A stretch of 64,000 bases of DNA from Odiellus spinosus. Its lineage: Eukaryota > Arthropoda > Arachnida > Opiliones > Phalangiidae. Positions 21,557-33,695 of the stretch are shown here, piece by piece. The stretch is taken from positions 10,410,183 through 10,474,182 of the forward strand of contig OY987238.1 in the NCBI GenBank assembly GCA_963920705.1, in the 5' to 3' direction. A model generated the notes under the pieces. It did not search any database and was not told the origin of the DNA. It worked only from the letters and a program-made list of their open reading frames with translations. Both the position numbers and the translations under genes were made by a program. Numbering within the stretch: the stretch's first letter is position 1; each line of letters starts with the position of its first letter.

Positions 21557-24500
21557 ATTATCAGTCCAAATATATTAAATACAACTTGCTATCAGAGTCT
21601 AGTATCCCTTAATTAAAGAACAATAATATATTAACCGATTTTTTTGAGTCACCCACACTTAACGTTAACTTAACGTCAACGCCTATACTATACTTTCTTG
21701 GTGCAGGTTCTTTTTTTTTTTTTTTTAGTTTGGTCAAATGCTCTCTTCCTTAGGTATTTTTTCTCTATATTTTTCCTATAATGGTTTCAGTTTTTCACCC
21801 AAAAATGTTAAGGAGGAGGATCGAATTTTTACTGTCTTGGACAGAAGACGCGTATATGGGAAAATTGGGGGCCAAACTCATTTTTTTTTTTAGAAGGGTG
21901 GGGGTGTGTGAATTGTGTAAAAGAGTTACGATGGGAAAAAAATCTGACTACCGGTGTGTCATTATCACATTTTTAAGAATCTGTAAATTTTTTTGAAAGT
22001 TCCAAAAAGATATTATGTAAAGATGGTTATAAATTTTAGAATAGTTGAATTGGAATATCATTTATAAATTGTTTAATATTAATAGACTTCACCCAAAGGG
22101 TGTTTTATTATATATCCCTGTGACGGTGCAATAAATAATTTTTTCTCCTTACTGTTTCAAAACAGGTCACGTATTTGGGGTAAATTGCAATATCTTAACT
22201 TTTATTAATTATCAAAAAATTTAATGATACTTAAGAGTAACACTTTTCGTAGTAATTACTAATTAGTTTCGTGAATTTAGGCGGTCTGGTTAAATATAAA
22301 CGAGTAGTTTCATAGCGAGCCAATAAATTTAAATTTAAGGCTCTAAAATAATGTGCAAACAAAACTCTCCAAAATTTGCATATAACTTCGCCTGAGAATT
22401 TCTAAAACTCCCCTAGTATTTTTCGAGGGAAGTTTATGAGAACTGCTTTTATTCTCTATGGGATTTAACTTAAGAGTAACAATCCGCCTTAACTTCTATT
22501 ACCTTGAAAGTATTTTTAAGTTAAAAATATAGTCTTAGTGGCAGTTTTGGAAATTTGTATGAGAGCCCCTGGAGACGAGCTTTGCGTTGCACATCGACGC
22601 GAAGTGGTTGGAACACTTTTAAAGGGGCTATGACCTATTCTTTGGGGGATTAAACTGCCAACTCATTCAGCTGGAAAATAGTATAGATGTGTTGGATCAA
22701 AAGGAAAAGAGTAACTGTAGTTTACTTCAAGATGCCGTTGACCAAAAGGCGAATTTAAAGACCATATGCTTGCAATCTAAACTTTAAATGGTTGTTGGAA
22801 AGCATAGACTTTCAACCGAAACTTGTGCCGTTCTTACACTCCCGCTATTAGGGGCCACTATATTTGGGATCAATGAAAAGTGAAATGATGAAGGGTATCA
22901 TGATAGTAAGAATTTTGAAAGAGAAACTCCGCATTTAATCTACCATAAATTCAAATACAAATCGTTTAAAACTCTAACCAAGTTATCGTATAAATGCATC
23001 CCATTGTATAATAATGGAGATTTTAAAAATATTTTGGAATTTTCGGTATCACTGTGAGCATTTTATTGCTTATGACTTGCGCGTGGACTTTAAGACAGTG
23101 TACATCTTTTTATTTATATATCAAAGAAATTCAATGATAAAATAGGCTGGAAATCGTTGTAATGTAGCACCAATTTCACTTAATAGGAACTAGGGGAACA
23201 GTTATCCCTTAGAAAGACGATCATCTACACGTGCCGAAAAGCCCATTACGTTTCGAAATCACGCTATGTTCTCGGAATAGGTTTTAGTTTTCAGCAAGAT
23301 CAAAACTCACAGCCTCATCTTTATCTATATCAATCTGTTTCTGAGAGTTGGTAGTAAGTCGCTGCAAAATTCCTTTTCGCGTAACCGTCGGTGACGGTGA
23401 GTGCTTCTAGATAAGTTCAAACTTTGAACATTTCGCTCCCAAAATATAAGTAACGTTATATATATTGTATGAAAACTTGGAGACTAGTGACGGTCCCTTA
23501 GGGGCCTTCAAAATGTCCCACTTGTGAAATCCCCTTAAGGTCTATTTCTCTATTTATATATATAACAAGATATAAACGCTTAAGCCTATTTTTAGTTGAT
23601 CTATTTAAAGGGTTAGTCAAAAGGTATTATTCATATTTTTAAATATATTTTTTTTGGATTAATACACGCTTTTGCTACTCTAATGAGCGCATGCTCGTTT
23701 AAAGTGCCGATCTACATTGGTGAAACCTAGGACGTAAATTTGTACCTTTTGATAATTTTTTGGGACTAGTTTTTGAATTTCGAGGAACTATAGCTATTTT
23801 TATTTTATATTCGGATAAGTTTCCTGGAAGATAAAATAGGAAAATTAATCCTAAACAAACAAATAATTTATTAAAATTCTGTTGATCTTGTTCAATTAAT
23901 AAATATTATTCCAAAGTTCTCCAAACAAGCATTTTGATATAATAACAAAAATTAATGAAATTAAAATTTTAATAATTAAAATATGTATGGCGAAAGAATA
24001 TGTTTTCTGTATATTTAGATTTTATTACAAGTTAGTCTAGATTTTATTACAAGTTAATATAGATCTTATTACAAATTAGTTTAGTATATTTTTCCATAAA
24101 CGACCGAAATAAAATCGAGCAACTAAATCTTTCAATTACCTCTCAAAGTCAGCCGAGTGGACTTTTAGATAAGGGAGATTTATCGACTATCCTATAACCT
24201 AGCCACGCCGAAAACAAGAAAAAGATACTTGGCACTTTGTACAAACAATTTGGCTTAGCTTTTCGTTCAGTTTCGCTTTATTATAACATCTATATAGAAA
24301 ACAGTTTGATTAAAAGAAATTTCTAGGTCATGGTGGTTTTTATTTTTTTCATAAGCAAACTTAAACCAACCAAAATCATTCGTCTCGAGTGGAAATATAT
24401 TAATTTTATAGTCATTATACAAATATTTGTGAGGGATACTTCTAAACAACTTTTGAATATATTTTCAGTAAAAGCATCTCAATTTATGAATATATGAATT

Positions 24501-24647
24501 TTTTATCATTTATTAGTGATATTTTAGTCCTTATTTGAATATCTTATGTTTAGTTAGATTTGAATTTCAGTGAAATTAATAAAATATATCCAAATCAGAT
24601 AACCATGCATTTAATTAAAAATATATATATTTTCGGATTGATTGTTG
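21557..24647. other. A+T-rich spacer with two weak repeats
   Basis: No gene recognised in about 3.1 kb. A forward D65 copy spans about 22443-22510 (TTTTATTCTCTATGGGATTT, AACAATCCGCCTTAAC). At about 22600-22640 an inverted copy of the CATAGC...GTAAAAGTGTTCCAAC repeat is seen (GTTGGAACACTTTTAAAGG). At 24005-24090 TTTTATTACAAGTTA recurs three times at about 30-bp spacing. Confidence 0.5.
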
Positions 24648-24654
24648 GTAATAC

Positions 24655-24967
24655 CAGAAGCCGATGAAACCCTCCTTTGAAGTCTACTACTCTAATGTTC
24701 CATATGGCGCTCCTCTCTGTATGGGTAAAATTCACAATTTTACGAGATTGGAGGGGTCCTACTTCATACCCCCTGTCTACGGAAAACTGGAAATTCTCTC
24801 TCTCCACAAACGAAGACGTTTTTTTGACGAACTCCAAGGTTGCTAGAGATATTCGCTCGACGAACTCCCGCTTCGAAAATATCTACCGTTTGAAACTAAT
24901 CCATACAGAGAGGGGTAGACAAGACCCGGGAGTAATAGACTTCAAAGGAGGGTTTCATCGGTTTCTG
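24655..24967. mobile_element. CAGAAGCC-ended MITE, copy 2 (7-bp TSD)
   Basis: A 313-bp copy with the 7-bp duplication GTAATAC on both sides (24648-24654 and 24968-24974). It lacks about 20 bp present in copy 3 around the GGAGGCGTACG segment. Terminal and inner inverted repeats are as in copy 1. Overlapping open frames on both strands (longest 131 codons, running out of the element) are by-products of the inverted structure. Confidence 0.93.
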
Positions 24968-24974
24968 GTAATAC

Positions 24975-25225
24975 TGCTATTATATTCTGATAATGGATAT
25001 TGTTTATCCGAAGATAAAAATTTGAAGATTTATCAATTAACAAGTTTTTCATCGTATTTAAACGTAATTTGAGATAAGAAAACTCACATAATTTACAATG
25101 CAATAGTAAAATAATTCAAATTCATGTCCTGTTCGTAGAAATTAAATAAAACTTCGATTTTATTTTAAATTTTCTTATCCGAACGTTTAAAACGGATAGG
25201 ATTAAGCCATTTTTGGAATGTTATT
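24975..25225. mobile_element. TA-1 element remnant next to a MITE
   Basis: Phrases such as GTTTATCCGAAGATAAAAAT, TTATCCGAACGTTTAAAACG and AAGCCATTTTTGG match the interior of the TA-1 family in order. The CAGAAGCC element at 24655 sits immediately beside it and may have inserted into this older copy. Confidence 0.5.
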
Positions 25226-25933
25226 TTTTATTATAACTAACTCCAAGCACTAGAATAAGTTTTGGGTGTACATATTTAAGTGGGGTTCATATTTGATGAA
25301 GTATAAATTTTTTATTTTTTATTTAATTCGAACAAGACTAGTTGTTATAATCCCAGAATACCTTAAGTTATCTTGAGTGGCTTGTAAACCCTAGTGGGAA
25401 AATATTCCGACGACCACCGAGTGTACCCTAGTGGCATGCTTGTCCCTTAACGTTTATCGTCACATCGTCCAGAACTATACTATAGAAGAATGAAGACAAA
25501 AATAAAGCAAATAAAACCGGATCAAGCGGAAACCCAGAGAGTCATAGAAAGAGAGAGAGAGAGAGAGAGAAAAAGCGCGCCAAAGGATGAGGTTAAAGCT
25601 TAGTGAGAAAGAGCGGCCTCGACACCGTTTCTATATAAGTATGAGAAGGGGCGAATTAATGGTTTCGTTCACACTTGTTATATCAAGGAAATGATAGAGA
25701 ATTATACAAGGAAAGCTTTACTTGGCTCCATATATACTAGCCATAACTCAAGGAACCTGTTGTGCTTTGATTCACGACTCTTTTTATGCTGCATGCCGAA
25801 ATACCTGAATGTTGGAGTCTACCTCATTTATAGGCTTGAAGTGAATAGTTCCTTGATTAAAATGCTTCCTATTGAATATCTTAAAATAACATTCTCATAT
25901 AAAATATTATTTTTTATTTAATAATATTTTGTA
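25226..25933. other. Spacer with a GA microsatellite
   Basis: Contains a GA dinucleotide run at about 25549-25571. No gene recognised. The 76-codon frame 25691-25921 is Leu/Tyr/Ile-rich and unconvincing. Confidence 0.5.
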
Positions 25934-26280
25934 TAGCCAATCGGATGCTTTAATAGCCGATCGGGCGCTTTAATAGCCGATCGGGCGCTTTAATAGCCGA
26001 TCGGGCGCTTTAATAGTCGATCGGGCGCTTTAATAGTCGATCGGGCGCTTTAATAGTCGATCGGGCGCTTTAATAGCCGATCGGGCGCTTTAATAGCCGA
26101 TCGGGCGCTTTAATAGCCGATCGGGCGCTTTAATAGCCGATCGGGCGCTTTAATAGCCGATCGGGCGCTTTAATAGCCGATCGGGCGCTTTAATAGCCGA
26201 TCGGGCGCTTTAATAGCCGATCGGGCGCTTTAATAGCCGATCGGGCGCTTTAATAGCCGATCGGGCGCTTTAATAGCCGG
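25934..26280. repeat. 20-bp CpG-rich minisatellite, about 17 units
   Basis: A perfect-register tandem array of a 20-bp unit, TAGCCGATCGGGCGCTTTAA, containing three CpG sites per unit and the palindrome CGATCG. The first unit is diverged (CCAATCGGATGC), and three neighbouring units (about 26014-26060) carry TAGTCGATC. It is otherwise nearly invariant, in sharp contrast to the A+T-rich flanks. There are no unique spacers, so it is not a CRISPR array. Confidence 0.97.
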
Positions 26281-28339
26281 GCATGTATTATTAATGTAAT
26301 TATTCAACCAAGTGTATTTAATTTATCAATCAATTGGTTAAGGCTTTACGAAGTCGAAGTGTCCCATTATTCCTGATCTGATTCATCGTATAAATTCAAC
26401 TTTCAAATAATGAAAGATTGAGAAAATAAACATTTTGTTCATGAAATGAATTTAGAAACGCGATTTGAATATATTTAATAATGTGAACGTAACTTCTATC
26501 CAGCTCTATATCGTATCTCGAACTATACACTCTCGCTCTCTTTCTCTCGTTCACTTTATTCCCTCTGTTGAATCTTTTATTGTCGATTCGATCTAGCGGA
26601 TGTATTTAATGAGGCAAACTCAATTCCCAAGTAGCACCGCAGTCATGATCCCCTATACCGATATAGTTTAACGGAAGTTGACGCGTTTGTCGCGAACAAC
26701 TTAGTTTTCCGATATGACTGTATTGGGTTGCAGAAAAAAATTGTTTTTTGCACATCGATAAAAATTCCAGATTTTCCCAGAAAAAAATTCAAATTGTCTA
26801 CCTAGCTTTAAGGCATTTTTTCGCAAAAGTTGATAATTTTAATTGAATTATCTCCAGCAACTGACTCTCGCACATTCTACGCCATTAAAGAGAGTATGAA
26901 GAGAAAAATTAATTGGTTTTCGATAAGTCTTGTTCGCGTATTGAAACATTCACACATTGGTATTCAATTAAAAGGAGAAAATCCGACTAATCAAAATACT
27001 CCTCACTTTGGCTTTATATTCAAATATACAAAGGGTGTGCGTCAACTCGTGTCGCGGGGATTTTTACTAAGCATAAGGTGGGTTGTTTTTTGATTAGTCG
27101 GAAATTTGCTTTCCTGAATGTTTTACTACGCAAGCATGTCTTATTTTTAGAAGCGGAATCGATAAAAATTATATATTTTTGATATTTTAATTATGAAGTT
27201 TCTTAAAAAATGGTCACAACATCACTTTATCAATTGTATACGCTACTAAAATTTCACAGAACTAGTATAATTAAATTTAGGTGCTTAAAGTCAACTGGTC
27301 GTAACTTGAATTGAAAATTTCCACTTTAGATCGACTAAACCTCCAAAAAAAAAAAGAAAACCACTTTAAAATAAATAATAACCTCTTTTCTGTCATATTT
27401 TCCCCATTATTTCTCAGTAATGAGTTCAGGTATTAAGTTTTCATTCATTTTTGCTTGGAGGAATAAGGCTACTAGATGCCAACTTGTAGTTTTCACTTAG
27501 ATAACAGATCAGTACTTGTTCGAAAGTCCTCAATATTTCCCATTCCTTCAGGCTTTAAAAATAAAAATTTCGTATCTTTTATAATAAATTTATTATCCAT
27601 TGTAGTTTAAATAATTAAATTATTTTAATTAATTGCACGATACTTCGTGGTTTAGCTGGAATTTGGATACATTTTATCATCTATTGATTTCTAACCACCA
27701 CATTAATTTGGTTAGCTAATTAGTCATGATAAATGTTTATGATTTAAACCTCAAAAGCTTTTGGAGATTTTTTTCGAGCACAAACACACGTGTTAGCTAA
27801 GTTGAAAATGAGCATGTTTTTTGAGCTTTAAGCCATGGTGAATCAGTCAGAATCAATCTCATTAATTAAATAATTTAAATATATAAAACCATTTTTGCCT
27901 TGGAATTTAACTCCAAGATTTTTTTATCATTTACTGCTCAATCTGAAAAAGGCTGGAGCAGTTAATGGAGTCCTTTACGAAGCACATTTTACGCCATCAT
28001 GTCTGACAGATGCGCATAGGTAGTTCTACTTTCGGTACCGCCAAAATAGATCAAACCCTGAAGCAATAGGGAACCCTTACTCTACTTCCTCCCAGATTTT
28101 CTAGAATAGAGACTCCTTTGTTTCGTTTCGATCTACTTCAAATTTATCTCTAAATTATTTTAGACAAGTAAAAGTAATTAAGGTCGAGCCTTTGTGAAAA
28201 TTCAAGCCCATTTATTAAGGGATCAAGAAGACGTCCAACTTGTTATTTGTCTATTAGTCTAGCGTTTAAAATATTTATAATAACTTTATTGAAACTCAAC
28301 AAACGTTTCTTGTTAATTAACAAAATATGCGATTAACCA
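26281..28339. other. A+T-rich spacer with a small inverted repeat
   Basis: No gene recognised. The inverted pair AATCCGACTAATCAAAA (about 26979-26995) / TTTTTGATTAGTCGGAAA (about 27088-27106) brackets about 90 bp and may be a small foldback. It lies inside an 87-codon frame (26830-27093) that I do not accept as a gene. Confidence 0.5.
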
Positions 28340-28590
28340 AGGACTATTAACTACAGGACATCTGCCTTAATAGATAGTGAGGAATAGCAACACCTGGCGT
28401 TCACAAGCTCACTCTAACGGCAAACAGTGGCAAAAGTAGTAACTAACAAAACCTCTTGCGTGGCTGACGCGCACCTGACTTTTTTAGTTCTTACTTTAGC
28501 CTTTGTTTGCCGTTAGAGGACGCTTATGAAAGCCAAGTTTTGTTATTCATCTTTATCTATTAAGGTAAGTGTCCAGTACTTAATATCCTA
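28340..28590. mobile_element. Foldback element with TGCCTTAATAGATA arms
   Basis: Long imperfect inverted arms: the left one runs GGACATCTGCCTTAATAGAT, ACACCTGGCGTTCACAAGC and CTCTAACGGCAAACA; the right one mirrors it with TGTTTGCCGTTAGAGGACGC, GAAAGCCAAG and TATCTATTAAGGTAAGTGTC. The central loop is about 90 bp. The element probably lies between TA dinucleotides, but no longer duplication is clear. It occurs once in this window. Confidence 0.8.
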
Positions 28591-28681
28591 ATCAGAAATA
28601 TGTATATATTAATTAGTGTACCGTGTGAACTTTATTGAGGTTGAAAATATATTACATTTTGATTTGCACCCTCCCTTTAAG

Positions 28682-28722
28682 TGACGTCATGTTTTACGCG
28701 TTGTTGGTGTTTAGATGGCGGC
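28682..28722 (+). promoter_or_regulatory. CRE plus YY1-like pair
   Basis: A full palindromic CRE, TGACGTCA (28682-28689), is followed 24 bases later by AGATGGCGGC (28713-28722), a YY1-like word often found just downstream of animal transcription starts. Downstream, a 43-codon Arg/Ser-rich frame begins with ATG at 28800 and ends at 28931. I cannot tell whether it is translated. The motifs are seen in the sequence; promoter activity is inference. Confidence 0.3.
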
Positions 28723-28940
28723 TGTCTCAAAGTATCTCTACTTAATTGGAAACTAATCAAACGCGCTTTCTCGAAGGATATTCTCCTCGATCATTTGAAA
28801 TGAAAAGGTCACCCTCGAGAATTCCTCTGAGAAGATACCGTTTAATTGGATCCGAGATAAGCCGCCGAGCGCCTTATGGAGTAAATCCTTCAAGACGCGT
28901 TTTCATATCTTATCAAACACTATTAATTTAGAGTGTCTGT

Positions 28941-29230
28941 GTAACTTTTCCCAGAATGTGCTAGAAGGCTCCAGAAAAGTCTGGAGAGGTCTAGAATATT
29001 CTGGAAAGTGCTTGAAAGGTTTAGAAAGGTCTGAAATCAAAAATTATTGATTTCCGTACAAGCGTACTTCTGTAACTTTTCCTAGAATGTTTTCGAAGGC
29101 TCTAGAAAAGTCTGGAGAGGTTTAGAAAATTCTGGAAAGTGCTTGAAAGCTCTAGAAAGTTCTGGAAAATCCTGAAACAGTCTAGAAAAATCTGGAAAAT
29201 TCTGGAAAGTTCTGAAATATTCTAGATCTA
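28941..29230. repeat. 10-bp phased repeat in two larger blocks
   Basis: A degenerate decamer, CTGGAAAGTT/CTAGAAAGGT, repeated in strict 10-bp register over two blocks (about 28951-29037 and 29081-29230). The blocks share an introductory GTAACTTTTCC and are offset by 131 bp, so a larger unit has been duplicated. The GAA/TTC spacing superficially recalls heat-shock elements, but the alternating inverted pattern is not kept. Confidence 0.9.
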
Positions 29231-31016
29231 ATTTTGCTAGTTATAAATAAAAGAAATGACAATGAAATAGTTCAAAAATTATAATTTAAATTTGCTTAAA
29301 TTACTTGAGAAAGAGGCCTTAATGCGCATGGGCACTTTCATCCTTCCAGTAAAGTTTTCAAGACGCGTTTCCAAACAGTATTACAAGTAATACATCTATA
29401 TACGTAGTTGAGTTTATTTGAAAATTATTTAAATTTATGAGAATTCCACTTAAGTAATTTTACTTTTTTATAATTTTTGTAATCAATGACCAGACAGTTA
29501 CCCTCCCCAACCCAAGGACTAAATCGAATTGCGCATGGGGGTTTACAACCTTGTACCAAAAATATACATGAATAGTTTTTTCTTATCCTCCCTGGTTTCA
29601 CGTGGAAACTCGACTTAAACTTTGCCCTCCACGAATGGCGCTGGAATTAAAATGTTGCTTTGCCAATTAGACATTATTTTTCATTATTTTTTTTTAATAA
29701 AAGGACCATGTTTGAGTTTGTACAGAGCGACGCAATCACATTTTCTTGCCTATAAGAACGCCTAAAGCAAGGGAACGTACTTTAATGAGAATCTTCTTTA
29801 TATTTTATTTCAAAATTCTTGAGATTTAATACTTCGCTTTTCTTAATTGCATTTGAATGTTTTTTTTTTCGTCAGTTCATTTGGTTGAATGTGATAAATT
29901 TAAAGATATAGAGTTACTTTTTCGAGTTGTATGATTAATACCGTGTCTCTTTCTCCATATCATTCAGTATATTGCTTCAAAAGCAGTGAATATTAGAACA
30001 TGATATTAAAAAACCATCAGCTCTTTTGAAAATCATTTCATAAAGTCAAAATCAATTGATTATTAATTTAAGTATTTAAGTGAAGCTGCCACGTATTTTT
30101 TCATGAACTCCAATTATAAATTGAGTAGCATTTTCGGAAAGATTGTTAAAAAACGATTAAAAAAAATATACAGTAAAAATATATATTTTATAGTCGCCAT
30201 TTTCGAAAATTTTAAAAATTCCTCGTAATACTGCGTCATCATTGTGGTTTATTATTATTGGATAATGTAAAGCCTACAGTTGATTCTCGCTCAAGCTGGT
30301 GATAAGGTCGGTTTTGCGCGGTCTTTTTCGCAATTTTAAATTTGAATGATGAAAAAATGGGAATGAAATAAAATTATCTCTATGGAGGAGTTAACAGATT
30401 AAAGTCAATATGGTGGGGATAAAATTTTCAGGTAAATAACCCTTTACGTTCGATTATGTAGTTATTTTTGGGATGGAGCTTGTACACGCAGTCCCTCGTG
30501 GCCTCCAGTCCCTGGGGCAATGTTTTTTTCTTTTTTTTTTCATTCCTTGGGCGCCACTCTGCATCAGAAACTCGTAAAACACGTGTTGTGAAAGATTAGG
30601 CGCTAATCGACAAGAATATCGATCACTAACACATCTTTATATACATAGATATCTACCCATTCGTATCCACGCGCTCGCAATATGTTCAAGAGAGAGCTGA
30701 CAATATGTACAAAACCTGTGGCGCATTGACACATTATGTTAAACTTCGTAGGGAAAAAAATACTTGTTGCAAATTCCTCTCGAATATTAGAGTAGTAGGC
30801 CTATATAAAAAATATCGATTCCTACATACCAATATTTCTTTTTTTGCCTTCTATATCGAAAGTAACTAAATATAAAGTCATGGAATGCATGGATTCTTTA
30901 GGTTTGGTCTATATTTGAAGGAGAGGATGAAGGGAATTTTTTTTATTGATGTTTGTGTAGTTAAAACATTCAGGAAGTGATTCTGATTTTTACCAATAAA
31001 CGGTAACTTTAGATTA
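29231..31016. other. A+T-rich spacer with two dispersed repeats
   Basis: No gene recognised. TTTTCAAGACGCGTTTCC (about 29345) echoes CCTTCAAGACGCGTTTTC (about 28888). At 30268-30340 is the GCCTACAGTTGATTCTCGC repeat copy. An inverted D65 copy lies at about 30700-30772 (GCGCATTGACACATTATG, TTAAACTTCGTAGGG). Confidence 0.5.
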
Positions 31017-31526
31017 GAGCTCGGAATTCGTATTAATTGGATAAAATCTACTAAATTCTGACGTATATTATCTGTTTGATAAAAAATAGACTATTTTTCA
31101 ATCGAGTTAACTTATTCGAAGATAAAGTAAAAAACATAATCCTTATCCTTTTTTAACCGAAAATGGCCTTAGAATATTATCCGCGTTATACGTTCGGATA
31201 TAAAAATTCCAAATTTATTTTCGTGAAAAATAACGAATAAAAAGATGATTTAAAATCTTAGTTACGTTGTTTTATTTATATGCTTCAAATTTAAATATTT
31301 TTCTTATATTTTACACTAATTCTGGAAATTTGAATTTTCTTATCCGTCGTTATACGTTTCAATACTAGTAATTTGTTCGTAGATAAAGCGCCAAACGCTT
31401 ATCTTCGGGTAAACAATTATACGAATATACAAATTTCATTTTTTAGTTACAAAACAATTTATCCGAAAATAAAATATCTGAAAATATACGAATAACAGAA
31501 GATTATGTATATCCGATTTTGAGCTC
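31017..31526. mobile_element. TA-1 MITE, copy 2
   Basis: A 510-bp element between TA dinucleotides (31015-31016 and 31527-31528). Ends GAGCTCGGAATTCGTATT and GATTTTGAGCTC. In interior order it is inverted relative to the copy at 19362 (AAATGGCC, GAAAAATAACGAATAAAA, GATAAAGCGCCAAACGC). No protein is encoded. Confidence 0.88.
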
Positions 31527-32280
31527 TAAAGGCCTATCGAGTTGTGGTTATTCTTAGGAACAGAACCATCTTGTTGTCAAAATATATAGGGACTATTTTT
31601 AAATTGGTTAGAAGTGCACTTTACTGTATATTATTTCGTGTTATGATACTTTTCTTTGACTTTCTTCTATAATAAGTTGTCTTTGGTCAAGATTGCGTTT
31701 TTACGTTTGCAATATTTTTTCTGTAATGTTTGTCCAGATAACTGGGAAAGAAATTCATTTTTTCAACTCTTTTACGATTGGGAAAGATACAACTCATTCG
31801 ATTCTTAAGCGGAGTGTTACATAATGTTAAATTCCATAAAAGAAAAAGTAATAAGCCCCACCTTTCAAAATATATAACTCCCATTCTTACGTGATTTAAA
31901 CTTATACGACAAAATAAAATAGAGTTTATTCGACTTGGAGGAGATATAAAGGAGAAATATTGACGAAAGGAAAAAAAATATGGAAAGGTGGTTCCAATCT
32001 TAGATCAATACATAGGAATTTTATACTTTACTTTCAAGATATGTCTCATGAACTTTGGCAAAATTTGGAGAAGAATCCGAAGCGAGAGTTATACACAAGG
32101 TTAAATCATAAAATCATATAGGGACAAAATGCCCTTGAACTGGAGTATATTTTATTTGAAATTTATTTATAAAACTATTTCGTTGTTTGTTAAGTTTAGA
32201 ACTAAACAGAGCAGGATTAACTTCTCTTTACTTACATAAATAAATATCCATCATTTTTAACTAGAACAGGGTTCGAACAC
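31527..32280. other. Spacer with a D65 copy
   Basis: No gene recognised. An inverted D65 copy spans about 31806-31855 (AGCGGAGTGTTACATAATG, TTAAATTCCATAAAAG). Confidence 0.5.
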
Positions 32281-32445
32281 GACCTGGAATTTAGAAATAT
32301 ACCCAAAAGGTCAGGGAAAGTCAGGGAATTTGAAAATTGCCCCAAAAGGTCAGGGAACGTCTGGGAATTTAGAAATTGGCCCAAATGGTCAGGAGAAAGT
32401 CAGGGAATTTTAAAATGAGCCCAGATGATCAGAGAATTTAAATAT
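32281..32445. repeat. 39-40 bp minisatellite, about 4 units
   Basis: Diverged tandem units, each with CCCAAAAGGTCAGGGAAAG, TCAGGGAATTT and GAAAATTG. CCCAAA starts recur at 32302, 32341, 32380 and 32420. It resembles the 40-bp array at 62391-62775 in word order (CAGGGA, then GTC-GGGAATTT, then AAGGTCA). Confidence 0.85.
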
Positions 32446-33688
32446 TTTAGTACATTTCAAGGAATTGATTATGATTGGTTGACCAATCGTAAAATAATTA
32501 TTATAAACTTATTTGCATTAGAGATTCATTTTTTTCTTTTAAATCCTGAGTAAACTATCCTGACCTTGATTGATAAACTATGTCAAATAATAATTGTGAA
32601 TTACCAATAGCTCGCTCGTAAGAATAAATTCACGAAACTAGATTAAAAATTGGTCTTGGAAATTATTCCAATTAGTTATGGATTTATACAAGCAAGCGTT
32701 GCTTGTACTTTCGTTAGAGAATTTAATTTACTTATGACAGTAACGGTACGGTATAGGCAATAATATCAGGAAATATGCTACCATGCTTGTGTAATCAAAT
32801 TCAACCTTCCGGGTAAATGTATATTAAGAAACTAAATCCTAAATATATTGATGAAAAATAGATTCGCGGATGTAAACGCGATGAAAACTGAAACTGATTC
32901 TAATTACTTATAGTTCCAATATTTTGGCAAAAATCCAGGATCTTCTTCTTTAAAAAAAAACTAGATTTAGCCCATCTTTTTTATCTTTGAGGGACTAGTA
33001 TTCTATCTTCTTCTACCGCGTGCGCGGTGTCTGTCCCTATCCTTGGCTCTGGCGTCGACTTATTACGTTTTTTCATCTTTTTTCCCAATAACTGCGATCG
33101 CTTATCAGCCATCCTTCGATCTGTGGACAGCGAGAGAGTTTTTTTTTCGAACATCTTATACTTTCGTTCAAGAATAGTTTACATAAAGTTTTTATCTTAG
33201 GCGGATTGATACGCAATATTAAACCTCATAAGGATCAAAAGAAGTCTTTGATAATTCATCCTGGAACTTAGGATAGCATCTTCATCCTTTTCGCTCTCAT
33301 TTTGAGATCTATCTTTCTCATTCTTTCTACGTATTTCGAAAACAAGATACGCGAGTCAATATACTACTTAAATCTTAGAATAGTAGAAGGTTATATTTAG
33401 ATGGTGCCTTTGTTTTTAGTTATTTCCATTAAGCGATGATTTTGTATGAAATTTGTTGTCAAATCAACAATTAAAGAAACTAATTGAGGGAACAAACAAA
33501 CATAGTCCTTCACACCAAGCCTTAACTTTCTACACTAAAGCTTTATTCTGATTCTCTTATGTTTAAATAAAACACTCTTCCAAGTCAAATCATATATAGA
33601 ACTGAATTGAACCAAAATCTACTAGATTATTAGATACATTCTATAAAATGAAATATCATAAAAATATAGGATAGTATTTAATATATGT
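32446..33688. other. A+T-rich spacer with a D65 copy
   Basis: No gene recognised. An inverted D65 copy spans about 33195-33250 (AGGCGGATTGATACGCAATA, TTAAACCTCATAAGG). Confidence 0.5.
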
Positions 33689-33695
33689 ATATAAC

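Noticed and set aside
24677-25072. 131-codon open frame
   Set aside because: It starts inside a CAGAAGCC-ended MITE at a non-ATG codon and runs out of the element; inverted symmetry opens frames on both strands in all three copies.
25934-26280. CRISPR array
   Set aside because: Units are contiguous 20-mers with no variable spacers, and the window is eukaryotic.
28800-28931. 43-codon Arg/Ser-rich frame
   Set aside because: Too short and featureless to call; mentioned only with the neighbouring promoter-like motifs.
28941-29230. Cluster of heat-shock elements
   Set aside because: GAA words are nearly all in one orientation at 10-bp spacing; the alternating nGAAnnTTCn pattern is not kept.
32260-32282. 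tRNA or SINE B-box (GGGTTCGAAC)
   Set aside because: No A-box or cloverleaf could be found upstream at the expected distance.
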